From Parasponia andersonii (Eukaryota; Streptophyta; Magnoliopsida; Rosales; Cannabaceae), in NCBI GenBank assembly GCA_002914805.1, contig JXTB01000237.1, positions 154,641 through 218,640 on the forward strand: 64,000 bases of DNA, read 5' to 3'. Made by a program: the position numbers and the translations under genes. Below are positions 35,855 to 47,389 of the stretch, one piece after another; within the stretch, counting starts at the first letter, position 1, and each line of letters begins with the position of its first letter. The notes below the pieces were generated by a model. The model worked only from the letters and a program-made list of their open reading frames with translations, was not told where the DNA came from and did not search any database.

Positions 35855-38800
35855 ATGCAACTCGGTGGGGATCCTGGGCGGGAAGAGGTTATCATATCGT
35901 ACATTTGCCATGATGTTGAGAAGATCAGCTCCCGCGGTCTATGGTTTGGAGATGACCCTCTTGCTTACTCTGTCCCATTGTTGTTGCTACAACTTTCCCT
36001 CGTATCAATTTTCACCCGCTCCATCTACTTCCTCCTCAAGCCCTTTGGCCAACCCTCCATTGTTTCACAGATTCTTGTAAGTGAATACTTTTTTAAGGCT
36101 TTGTTTACTAATCCGTAATATACCGTAACGAGAATAAACATAACGGGAGTGTTTCTTTTTCTCATTCATTTATGTGTCTACTTACAAATTGTCCGTACAA
36201 ATTTTTAGCCATATTCAGTAAAATTGGGAAGGATGACACAATATTTGATTCATTCTCATTACTATCCAATCCTTTTTTCTTTTCAAATCAATTCATTATG
36301 AATTAGTAAACATGCTCTAAAAGCATATTTCAGACTTTGTGATTCAATTATATTATACAATTGTGATTTATGTTTTGACGATTTGCTTTAACCAGGGTGG
36401 TGTAATCTTAGGGCCCTCGATTATGGGACGAAACTTCTCATTTGCAGCCAAAGTTTTCCCACCAAAAGGGAGAGCTTTATTCGAAACATTGTCACTTTTT
36501 GGTTTCATGCTCTCTGTTTTCTTAATTGGGGTGAAGATGGACCCCAAAATGCTTCTAAGATCAGGAAAGAGAGCCATTGCTATAGGATTCTCAGCCTTCT
36601 CTGTTCCTTATGCCCTGGCTAGTTTCGTCGCCTTCATGCTCGAACAATTTTCCTCTTTGGATCCTGATCTCTCCAAGGCACTTCCCTATGTAGTTGCGTT
36701 ACAGACCTTAACAGCCTTCCCAACTTTAGCTTGCTTTCTTGAAGAGCTTAAGATTCTTAACTCGGAGCTTGGACGCTTAGCATCTTCTTCTTCAATAGTA
36801 TGTGATGTGTGCCACTGGTTCATCTTAGCCATGAAGTTTCTTATAGAATTAGCTTCAAAGAGGTCTATAAAAATGTCATTTGGGTTCCTATTCTCAGTTG
36901 GCCTCCTTTTAGTATTCGTCTTGTTTGGAGTCCGTCCAGCAGTTTTGTGGGCAATTAGACATACCCCAGAAGGAGAACCTGTAAAAGAGATATATGTCTT
37001 TGTTGTTCTAGTCATTTTATTGGTAATGGGGTTTACAGGAGAAGCTATTGGCTTGAATGCTTTTGTTCCATCTTTCCTCCTGGGTTTGGTCATTCCAGAC
37101 GGTCCACCTCTTGGAGCTGCTTTAGTCGAGAAACTCGATTGCTTCGTCTCGGTTTTACTCATGCCAATCTTTTTCACCATGTGTGGATTAAGAATGGATG
37201 TCTTTGCCATTCAGCAGTTTAAGACTGTGGCCACTATTCAACTGATCGTTTTTGTTGCGTTCACTGGGAAGATTATTGGATCAGCATTGCCTCCCCTCTT
37301 CTGTAGGATGCCAGTCCTAGATGCCATCTCTCTTGGTCTCATCATGAACTCCAAAGGCGTTGTTGAACTTTTCGTGCTCATGGCTTGGAAGATGGAACAT
37401 GTAAGCGATCAACATATTTAGTACTAGCATAACTCTTTTTCCCACTCTCGTTTACATTATCATGTTTCACGGCTTAACACGTGGACTCTAACAATGGCTT
37501 GTCATATTATCTGAATTTGAGATATTTAGTGGAACCTATATGTTAAGCAATGAGATAAGAGAATGTATAGACTAGTGAGAAAGGACGAGCTACTTAGCAC
37601 TCCTCACTAAATGTAGTCATATTGTCTAGTCTACTATAAGGATTTGGATGCTTAATCAAAATAAATAATACTACAAATTAATGTGCAGGTACTAAACGAA
37701 GAATGCTTCGCCATTATGATTATCTCAGTGGTGATTGTTACAGGAATTGTCTCACCTCTTGTGAAGATTCTCTACGACCCTTCAAAGCGTTTCCTCGCAT
37801 ACCGAAGGAGGACTATCTTACACCACAGGCAAAGGGAAGAGCTGAGAATGCTAGCTTGTGTCCACAGGCAGGACAATGTCCCTGCCATCATTGACCTCCT
37901 CGCAGCCTCCAATCCCACCACGGAGAGCCCCATCAATCTAGTTGTCCTCCACTTGGTCAAGCTCGTCGGCCGAGCCTCGTCCCTCCTCGTTCCCCACCAG
38001 CCCCGAGAGAAGCCGTCTTCTTCCCAATACCCATCTCACTCTGAGCGCATCTTCAACGCGTTCAACAACTTCCAACAACACTACAGTGAGCATATGACGG
38101 TGCATTGCTTCAAGGGCATTTCCCCTCACGCGACAATGCACAATGACGTATGTTCTCTGGCTCTTGAAAAGCGATCCACCTTCATAATCATCCCTTTTCA
38201 CAAGTTTTGGGTAAGCGGTTCGGTTGTGGAGACCTCTCACTCCCTCCGCCACCTCAACAAGAATGTTCTAGACAAGGCTCCTTGCTCAGTTGGTGTTCTA
38301 GTCGACCGAGGGAACCGCCGCAAGTTCTTGTCCTCTCTTCGCATAAACACATCATTGTATAGGGTTGCAACGCTCTTCTTCGGTGGTGCAGATGATCGAG
38401 AGGCGCTGGCGTATGCAGGCCGCATGTCGAAGCATTCCAACATCCTGACCACTCTCTTTTGCTTCTCTTCTTCAACAGACATAGTGGAGGGCAGCGTGAG
38501 GAGCAAGGCGCTCGACACCGATGTCTTGAGCAAGTTCAGGCTCAGCGCCTTCCGTGATGATCGAGTCTCGTTCGAAGAAGTGGCAGTCACCAACGGAGAG
38601 GGAGTGCTTGATGTGCTTAGGTCACTGGATGGTGCTTATGATCTTGTCATGGTTGGGAGGCGCCATGGAGAGTCATGGTTGATGACTCAGATTGGGAAAT
38701 GGGATGAGCTTGGGGAGTTGGGGACGATAGGAGAGATACTTGCAAGCTCTGAAATCAAGATTAGTGCTTCAATTTTGGTTGTGCAACAGCAGACCAAAGT

Positions 38801-38867
38801 CTGGGGGCTGCGTGATCCTGAGGAATCAATGCATTTGAAAACAGAGTATGCTACACAAGATCTTTAG
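35855..38867 (+). CDS. CHX-type cation/H+ exchanger, 3 exons, 801 residues
   Basis: A membrane antiporter of the CPA2/CHX family, which moves K+ or other monovalent cations against protons in plant endomembranes or the plasma membrane. Exons are 35855-36076, 36396-37400 and 37689-38867, all GT-AG and phase 0, giving 801 residues, the usual family size. Membrane segments start at SVPLLLLQLSLV (exon 1), then LKPFGQPSIVSQ|GGVILGPS across the first junction, and continue to about residue 430. A hydrophilic tail of about 370 residues, with GAxD-like and VGRRH blocks, follows. The ion-site aspartate in SIVCDVCHW (about residue 211) is kept, but the preceding residue is Cys where many family members have Asn. 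The first in-frame ATG, at 35855, was taken. The gene is convergent with the copper chaperone gene. The exact CHX subgroup is not assigned. Confidence 0.93.
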
Positions 38868-39629
38868 TGTGCCCTATTATGTACAGTTTTAGATCTAGTG
38901 CACTGGTCAAGTGGATCTTAGGAGAATGACAATGATTTATGATAAAAGAATATAGGTATTGTTTGAATAACATTTTTTTGAAATATTTATTTTGAACTAT
39001 AAAGTCCATCCCCTTTCTTTCCTAGAAAATTCGTGTTTCTTTTTTTTTTCTCCTTTGTTTTGGTTTGTGTGTGGAAGCTAAACAAGAGAATATGTAATCC
39101 ATTCTTAAAAAAAAATTCTTTCCTCCCTAAAATCAAGGTTTCCAAACAGAGCCTTCCAGAATGGAGGATAAATATTGGTCATGTTAATCATGTATCATTG
39201 CCAAAAGAGCGTAATGAACAAGTGGATAACACATCACGTTGAGCTGAAAATTAGAATTACAAAGGTTCAGGGAACTTGGAACCATTCCTGGAGATCACTA
39301 CAGAAAGAGCATACCTCTGAAAGAAATCGGGAAAGCCTAGATGTGCCTTATCATGGCATGCAACTCCAATTTTCATCAACTTTTTAGTAATACGTTTTTG
39401 TAGTAATAAAACCAGTACTTGATAATACTTCTGAGCAGTATTTTAAATCCGTATGCCCCTCCTCACAGTTTCTAAACTCAAATAAGAATTCATTTTAAAA
39501 ATAACTCCATTTCATAACTAGCAGCGCCTCCAGAAATGAGACATAACTTGTCCAACAAATTGGCATAGTGCAGTTCAAAATTGAATAAATCAGAAAGTAC
39601 TCGGTGAACAAGAGGGACAAAACTGAGTT
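38868..39629. other. Convergent intergenic spacer between exchanger and SCO1-type gene
   Basis: It holds the 3' untranslated ends of two convergent genes and no coding frame that I trust (39033-39242 and 39175-39387 are chance). The whole spacer is part of the segment duplicated at 49.8-50.7 kb. Confidence 0.7.
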
Positions 39630-41823
39630 CTACTGCTTGTAGTTCTTTATCTCTTTGACTATACCATCAAAAAGTGAATCAACATCATTATTCTTCCCGA
39701 AAAATTTTACAAACTGCATGTTAGGATCCATCAAGTACCTGCAAAAGGTTTCCGTACATGTTCTTATATTAGAATTTTGAGAAGTCATTCCTGTAGGGAC
39801 ACATTAAAATAGAGAATGGAAGGGTGGAACAGAGACCACGAACTTTTATTCTACAACATAACAAATATAGAAAACAATACAGACAACATCAGAAAGAATA
39901 TCTTGTGCAGACAATATCAACGAATTAAAACGGCAATAATAAAGTCTTTTGGGAATTCAACGGACTCATAGAAAAACAAGTCACTGGGTCATTGCTCTGC
40001 TGCATTATTTTAAAAGACCTTGGAGACATTGGTATATTTGTATGAAATGTTTGTGGCAATATAGATATAAAAGAAGCTAACATTTTGACAGGCAAAATAG
40101 GCAAACCAAGCATGAAGAGTTGATACATACATGACTATAGAATGATCAACAAGGTAGTCAGAATCTTCCTCTGCCGTCTTCATATAATACACTCGATATG
40201 CGCGAGCAACACTCCGTATCTCATCCGAGTTTCCTGTTAACCCTATTAACTTTGGATGGAATTCTGGCAGTAAAAAAGAAGAATAAAAGAAAACACAGAA
40301 AAAATATCAAGCAAACAATGTCAAAATAACTGTAGGCAACTAGTCACTAGATTGAAATATTTAATAAGCACTCTTATATGAGAAAGCACCTTTCACATAT
40401 TCAGCAACTTGTTCAACGGTATCTCTCTCAGGATCAACAGAGATGAACACAGGTACAATTTCAATTCCTGCTTTTTGCTCTACAACATAGTTCAGGGAAA
40501 ACAAAAAGTAATTTGACAGCAACATATGATCATAAATATCGCAACTGACATAAAAAGTTCTTTTAACTGGTTATATAAAGTCATGAACAATATATAACTC
40601 CAAAAGGAAAACGAAAAAAAAAATGACAGACAGGTGGGGGTCTTCAAACCTCATTAAAATTGTAATTGATATTATCAGAAATATAGAAGTTATATGCATT
40701 TCCAAGACACACGCATCAAAACGAAGGATCATAAAGATATAGCAGAAGAAATCGAAGAGCGTAAGGTATACAATAATATCCAATTGTAGATGCAACAACT
40801 TACTTATTTTATCAATTGCAGCAGCTAACTTTTGTAGCTCATCAGGGCAAATATCAGGACAGTGAGTGAAACCAAAGTATATCAACGTCCATTTCCCCAA
40901 GAAATCCTTTTCAGTCACTTGCTTCCCTTCATGGTTGATGAGATTAAACGGGCCCCCAATGGCAGCTTTTCCCACAGCTGGCCCTTGTTTCACTTCCTTT
41001 GAAGCATTATATATTTCTGCAACAAAATTTTCTCAAAAAATAAAGAAAAAAAATTGTTGAGGATGACAACATTTACTAGAAAGGGTAAAAAAAATTGTGG
41101 ATAAGTTCAGAATCAACCAACATCATTTTAGATGTACTAAAATATGCATCAAAATGTTAAACGCCACCAACCATATCTCTGAGCTTCTGTTAATACTGCT
41201 CATGAAAATATCCAATTTCACAACATAAGAGAAAATTAAAACAAGTTCCTGTGACCAGACCATCGAAGATCGAGCAATCGTCACTCCTCAAGCATTAGAA
41301 AGTAGAACAAAGTTAACATACACACGACATAATAGTTTTGTATACGCACATCTAAACTAAACTAAATTTCAAAAATGTTGAGAAACCCACATCCAAAAAA
41401 TTTTCAATGAGCTCATGAGACATGATTTCACTCCTCTAACATGGCTAACAAATACCCTACTCACCATAGTAATCTACCTTCAATATGTTTTCTCTTTTCC
41501 TTATCATAGTAGAAGATAATTCCCACTCCTGTTGCTACCAGCAAAAGAAAACTCAACCAAGAAACTGGCTGCAAAAGAGTCAACGTCACAGATATAAGAA
41601 AGGTCACATTCTTCAAAATTTAAACGATTTAGTTCATAAATTCTCACAAAAAAGTAAATAAATAAATTACCCCTCCACGGATGGGTTTCCCCTCGCCCTT
41701 ATTCGATTCCCCAGACTTTTCCTCTTTGCCAGAATTAGCTTCCCCTTCTGTTTTCGAAGCTTCATTTCCCGTACCCACATTAGTTGCAGCTGTAGTCGTT
41801 GAAAATAGACATCCCCGATACAT
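39630..41823 (-). CDS. HCC1: SCO1-type mitochondrial copper chaperone
   Basis: Delivers copper to subunit II of cytochrome c oxidase; anchored in the inner mitochondrial membrane. Exons on the minus strand: 41823-41671 (from the first in-frame ATG), 41568-41478, 41016-40804, 40479-40390, 40263-40131, 39738-39630; all phases join, giving 262 residues. A linker rich in Gly, Glu and Lys precedes the membrane anchor [18 protein letters not shown]. The thioredoxin-like domain follows, with the copper motif CPDIC in [11 protein letters not shown] and the later ligand His in [10 protein letters not shown]. Having the Cys pair, it matches plant HCC1 rather than HCC2. Arabidopsis HCC1 is longer (about 334). 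Here about 56 codons of presequence-like frame lie upstream of this ATG without an AUG (see findings), so the start is uncertain. Confidence 0.9.
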
Positions 41824-42017
41824 AGCCAAAGATTGCGTTCCGAGCCCTCGAGCCAATACCTGATGATGTTTCAAATCAAAGAATCCTTTTTCATTGAATT
41901 TTACTCAAAAGCTATGAAAATTTACAGAAAATTTGGAAAGAAAACAGCTAAAACAGAGGAAAAGTTCAGACAATCATCTCGTAAATTGTTCAGAACAATT
42001 ATAGAGAGAATACGAAC

Positions 42018-42149
42018 CAATTGGAGAAGAAGATTAAGAGATCGTCGATGTTGAATAACCTCATTGAGCTGCGTAGACCACAATGGAGATGGGCATCGAT
42101 TCAGAGTGTGATATGAAAGTGAGCGATAGATTAAGTGATGCTTGTGAGA
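42018..42149 (-). other. AUG-less presequence-like exon upstream of the SCO1-type gene
   Basis: On the minus strand this 132-nt block (44 codons) is open. It starts after an acceptor (TTCTATTGCAG) and ends at a donor (CCAATTG|gttcg). It joins in phase to the block starting at 41859 that leads into the SCO1-type gene. Its product is rich in Arg, Ser, Leu and His and almost free of acidic residues (for example IYRSLSYHTLNRCPSPLW), like a mitochondrial presequence. No ATG lies in this frame before the stop codon upstream. It may be a first exon that lost its start, or an exon used only in a fused transcript. Confidence 0.5.
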
Positions 42150-42240
42150 CTGCAATAGAATCAATATCACTATGTTCACTGATGCTTGTTAGACTGCAAT
42201 AGAATCAATATCACTATGTTCACTGATGCTTGGTAGACTG
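42148..42240. repeat. 44-bp tandem repeat carrying a splice acceptor and mini-exon
   Basis: The word GACTGCAAT recurs at 42148, 42192 and 42236, giving two full 44-bp units plus the start of a third. On the minus strand each copy supplies a pyrimidine-poor acceptor ending TTGCAG followed by a short frame: STKHQ-stop, SNKHQ-stop, and SHKHH without a stop. Confidence 0.88.
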
Positions 42241-44028
42241 CAATACAATCAACAAAATTAGTGAAACAACACATAAACACCAAACAGGATTTTGGGCAAA
42301 CCAACCAACCTCGAAGTTCTTCGATAGGTCCTTCATTTGCTCAGCAAGTTCTTGCCTTTTCTTCAGAGCTACAAGAAAACATCCAGGGTAAACGGCATTA
42401 GTTCAACCTACGCATAGTAGGTTAACCAAACTAGCAACAGAAATTATTCAATTCAAGACTATACCGATGTTTGACATGTCCTCTATTCTCGTTGATGTCC
42501 TCACTGCGAATCTTTGGATCGCAGGGCTGAAAAAAGTATAAGATTTTAGTACTGGAGGAAGAGTATTAAGATTTTAAGTGAGTATGAGAGAATTTCTAAA
42601 ATAGAATATTGTCACAGAGAGAAAGAGAGATTCTAAAAAAGAATTTTCACATAGAGAGAGAGAGAGAGATTCTAAAATAGAATATTGTCACAGAGAGATT
42701 GTAATACTGGAGGAAGAGTATTGAGATAATTCCTTGTTTTGCTGTCTTTTGATAAGTGAGAATGAGAGAATTTCTAAAATAGAATAGTGTCAAAGAGGGA
42801 GGGAGAGAGAGAGTACGAACTCATTTCTTACGGGAGAAAAAAGAATATAGCAAAAAACAAGCACGTGTTAAATTACAATCAGGGCTTATAACCTCCAATG
42901 CGCTCACTTAACAAAAAAGGAACAAGATTTATAAATAATAATAATAAAAAGATAGTCTCAGCTACTTAGATGTTAATTATTGTGTGTGCTCATGCCTGAG
43001 ATCATTACAAGCCTATGAAGGTCATCATTGACGGAACACACACAAAGGAGAATTACAAGATCGACTGCTCCTGTACGCTTGTAAGGTGGAACATTAGTTC
43101 ACTGGTATTAGTTTGCAAAAAATAACTCTAAAGAATTTTTTTCCGCAAAGTTTCCTAGCATAATTACTATGAGAATAAGAACTTTTTACTACCACAAATA
43201 CCCTAACCCAAAATCTCCAACTAATTGGAAATTAAAAGGTGATCCAGGAAGGTAAACATGCCAGACTAATTACAATAGTCATTGCAGGAGGAAAATCCAG
43301 ATAAAAACTTAGTAGTTGGTTCAATCTTCTCGCACGTGTAAGATTCAAGCATATAACTAAATCATCCATCTCATGCTTTCTCAAAAAGCAAAACAAAACA
43401 ACTGGAAACCACAAGTTTCATTTAGCAATAAGGGAAAACAGAAGTCAAGATTTAAACCTAAAAGAGAGATGCATCAAACCAGAAACATCAACTACAATAG
43501 TAGGCTAACTGGGAGAAGAAATCAGAAACCATTCGTCAAACAGAAAAAATAATACAGTCACCAAAAATGAATATATTCTTGATCTTCTGAGCTGCAGCAT
43601 ATAACATTTTAACACTGCAGATTAAATAAATCAGAAGTTTCGAGATTATTCTCGCTTCTGGGAGCAAACCGCTCGGGAACCACTCGTTCCCAACAACTTA
43701 CTAAAGAAGCTTAAGTATATTAGCTTCATCGAATTCGGCTCTATCGTTTCAGGTTTGAACACAAACTCAAAAGTTCAAAATTACAACTAAAATAAAATCT
43801 CGAACTGCATGAAATTCCATAACTTCTTCAGATACAAAACATAAGTAAACATAACAGCTTTCTCCATACAAATGGAACCAAAATAAAGCAAAATCTCAAA
43901 ACATTCAAAGCAATAGCTCCAAAAGAAAAAGGAAAAGAGTAGATTAAGTACCTGTTGGCAAGGCTGTTAACAAGAAGCTCGTTCACGAGGTATGAAACAA
44001 CTCTATGCATGAAATTTCCACCCGCCAT
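42220..44028 (-). CDS. Small conserved plant protein, 71 residues, 4 exons
   Basis: Exons on the minus strand are 44028-43952, 42526-42465, 42368-42310 and 42237-42220; all junctions are GT-AG and phases add to 216 nt. The product starts MAGGNFMHRVVSYLVNELL, continues with PAIQRFAVRTSTRIEDMSNI and ends in a charged helix, KKRQELAEQMKDLSKNFE, plus a five-residue tail. I recall short plant proteins of this shape, about 70 residues, with no settled function. The basic amphipathic start would suit a mitochondrial protein, but that is inference. A probable 5' leader intron ends near 44089 (TTTTATAG). The stop lies only about 400 bp from the SCO1-type ATG on the same strand. The last exon has two extra tandem copies downstream. 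Confidence 0.82.
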
Positions 44029-44099
44029 GATATAGTGTTCGCTCAGTTATCTTATATCCTTTCCAAGAAGAATACCCAAATCGCAAACTATAAAAGAAA

Positions 44100-46700
44100 C
44101 ACACAATTTAATTAAACCATAAACTAAATTTCGATCATCTGAACAAAGGGGTATGAAAAATTCTTTCTTTTCAGAATCTCAGTGATGCTTCAAAAATTTC
44201 ACAAATTTCCCAATTTTCCATTGATTGAATAGCAAATCAGAAAGCAATCGGTACAAAACAATGAAGTTTAAATCAAATTAAGAAAACGCTACAAGGAATA
44301 GACAGAGACTTGAAACCCCAAACTGAGAAACGTTGAAAACGAAGAGAGATTAGCAGCTTCACGATTCAAGAACCTCCCAGATGGATCTCGTCGTGTTATA
44401 TGGGTACCTCAGGGCCAAGGGTTTTAGACGAACATGTCGCCCAATATTAGCCGGAACCCGACAGGACAAACCCGAAGCTTTTTGGCCCAAAAGCCCATGT
44501 TGGGCTCACTAGAAAATTGATTGTTTAGCAATTTGATTAAAGCTCAAGTAAACTGTTATGATAATAAAGGAAGAAAAAGGACAACAAAGGAGATTTCACG
44601 AATAAAATTTGATACTAAGCTTATTATTAAAGATTAATTATCAAAATAAAAAGCTTAAGCACCCAAAGTGCAACCTAATCTCATCCCCCATGGATCTCTT
44701 GAGAAACGCCTCTAAAGGGAAAACTAAAATCTTGTGATAATTTCCTGAAAACTAAAATCTCGTGATAATATTTGATAAGTATTTAAATGGTAATCAACGA
44801 GATCACTTAGTGGTTAACTCGTATTAATTGTGTGATATAGTCATTTGCTAGATAAAACCTAGATAAATAGGTGGCGTTAAATTATAAAACTATTTTGGCA
44901 GATGATTTGTCATAGTTGTCGATTAGAAAAATCAAGATACTAAAATTAAGGTATTAAAAAAAAACTAAAAATAAGATATTTCGTTTGTTTTTTTCTCCTT
45001 CTTTGGACTCTCCTAAATTCCCTTATGGTGAAATGAAATGAATATTTTTCTTACGAGATTAACTGCTAATGCTTTCGAAGGGAAGATTTTCTTATTATCT
45101 TTTTTCATGCTAATGGTATTTAAATAATAGTAATAACAATAATACAAACATCCATTTCACTAGTTAAATTTTTCAGAAGTTTTACTTTTGACCGATAAAC
45201 TTTTTAGATAGTGATAAAGTTGTTTTGCTAAAATAGCAGTTAACTGTTTAAATATGCAGTTAATTGCTAAATTGAGAAAACCTTTTGTATGAAGGCTATG
45301 TGGAGACTGAGGTCTAACAAAATTTCAGTTACAATGTTTACTTAAGTGAAACTTTGTTATATAATTCATTATAATAATATTAATAATTACGATGAGAGAA
45401 TCTCAAAGGACATTACAACAATCCAGTACTCTCCACTAATTACTAATAGCTCTACAACTGGAATCACAACTCCAGATAAGGTAATCAAGACTACAAAATG
45501 ACAAGTAAAGATAATGCTAAAACCCAACAATAGGCCTAGAGAAAGAAAACCATATTTTGTAGTTCTAAGAACATAACCCACTTCTGTAAACTACTGAAAC
45601 ATTTCCCATAAGTGCACCATTGACTATTAAACTGTATTATCTTTGAAAATTGAAACTTTCAGCACCACTGGTTTCTTATTAATCAGCTCGTAGATGCAAA
45701 CATCGCTTGGGCCAGAAGCATTCTCATTCACAAATGTAGACAATCCTCCAGAGAAAAGAGATCCCGAGTCGCAATTTAAAAGCTTCACATGCCAATATTT
45801 CATCCCTACTTGAAGCTTTACAATCCGAGTCTTTCGTTCCAGATGACCTTTGATGAAATTGTCTGGCAGACGCTACAAAAAAAAGAAGAAGAGCAAGCTC
45901 AATGTATAAATGTACTTTTTTATAATTCGAAAAGGCAATTAACCAATGCACATAAAGATGCTAGTTTCTCTTCATCAAAATAAAACCACATAAACGGGAG
46001 GTTTTAAGGGAGATGCATTTATGTATATAAGAAGCATCTGAATGTGTAAAACAACATGATCTTAACATACTTACTATATTATAACAAGCTCTATGGTAAC
46101 CCCTTACAATTCTTATGAAGAATGGATCCGATGAAGAGAAGCTACTAGCTTCCTCGAAAGCTTTGCTATTTTTGTTAGACTTATAGGTCCCTCGACTACT
46201 CTTGTTTTTCCTCAACTTGCTTGCAAACAAAATTACCATATGAGAATATGGTAAGTAGTATCCGATTTAAGCATATTTTAGATCTCTGATATTTAGACTT
46301 CCTTAATATTTGGTTTTATTTTGAGAATCTTGAGATTTTATCCCAGCAATATGGCCTAGTGGAAGCATACCAGTAGCACGAGTTTTCATTCTTTTGTGTG
46401 TTGGAGAATTTGGTTGTAGAATTGAAATATCCTCTCTAGTTTCTTTGTTCCTGGGTAACGTGAGATTCCCATCAGATTGGGTAGGAATAAAAGGATAATC
46501 TGTTGTAACGGTGGAAAACACCATTGCCACGAACCATTTTGGAGTACATAATTGAATATGACCTTCTTAGTAGTTTTAATAGATCATAGTAAATTGTTGA
46601 TCTACCCGACCGACGAGTATTTCAAAATCGTATACTCATATTCCCAGAATGAACTTTAGGTGAAATGATGCCTAAAGTAGACTTATTAGCATTGAAAAAT
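44100..46700. other. Intergenic DNA, no gene seen
   Basis: The first about 300 bp are promoter and leader of the small-protein gene. From about 44500 the sequence is AT-rich, and frames such as 45387-45581 and 45961-46239 have no recognisable domain. Sequence from about 46690 on (AAATCCCACATCAGTTGGGA at 46725) resembles the start region of many plant LTRs and may belong to the copia fragment. Confidence 0.5.
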
Positions 46701-47389
46701 GTTATGAATAGTAATTGAAACAAAAATCCCACATCAGTTGGGAATAGATCTAGTTTTGGTCAAAATTCTGGGTTTCTATGATAGCAGTGAAGCTTAGTGC
46801 TTTGCAAAAACTGTGTGACACACAAGCTTCAGTTTTACTATTTCAGGTTAAATTTCTTTTCTCTTATATAATTATAGCTTTAATATAATTGCTTTAGTTA
46901 TAATTATTTTGTTTATAATTTAATTATTTCATTCTATTACTATATTATTGATATTCGATAATATAATAATATTGTAATTAGTTTAATATTTAATTTCTAT
47001 TTATCTTATAAATATTTTTTCAGTTTTGTCTTACAAGCTTAAAACATTATCTTTTGATAAGGACGATCGGGGAAGGAAAAAAATTGAAATTAAATTTAGT
47101 ATTATATTATAAATTGATTGGAAGGTCGGAGAAAAACAATATTTTTGTTGGAAATTAAATTTGGTATTATATTATAAACTGTTAGAAAAAGGAATAGAGG
47201 TTTTGTCTAAGGAGACCAAATTTAAAGAGGAAGCAACTGTGACCCTTCCACATTTTTCCTAAGAGTTTCATTGAAACTCTATCAAAAGAGATAGAATTTA
47301 AAGTGGAACATATTTGTAAACCCTTTGGTCTTTCCTAGGAATAGTTTGTTGCCTAGAAATTAATAATCGTTGAATGATTAATTTCAGAT

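Noticed and set aside
36686..37210. 174-codon minus-strand frame opposite exchanger exon 2
   Set aside because: It is the mirror of a strongly coding plus-strand exon and shows no domain. Long antisense frames are expected opposite such exons.
38237..38593. 118-codon minus-strand frame opposite exchanger exon 3
   Set aside because: It is an antisense shadow of coding sequence with no motif of its own.
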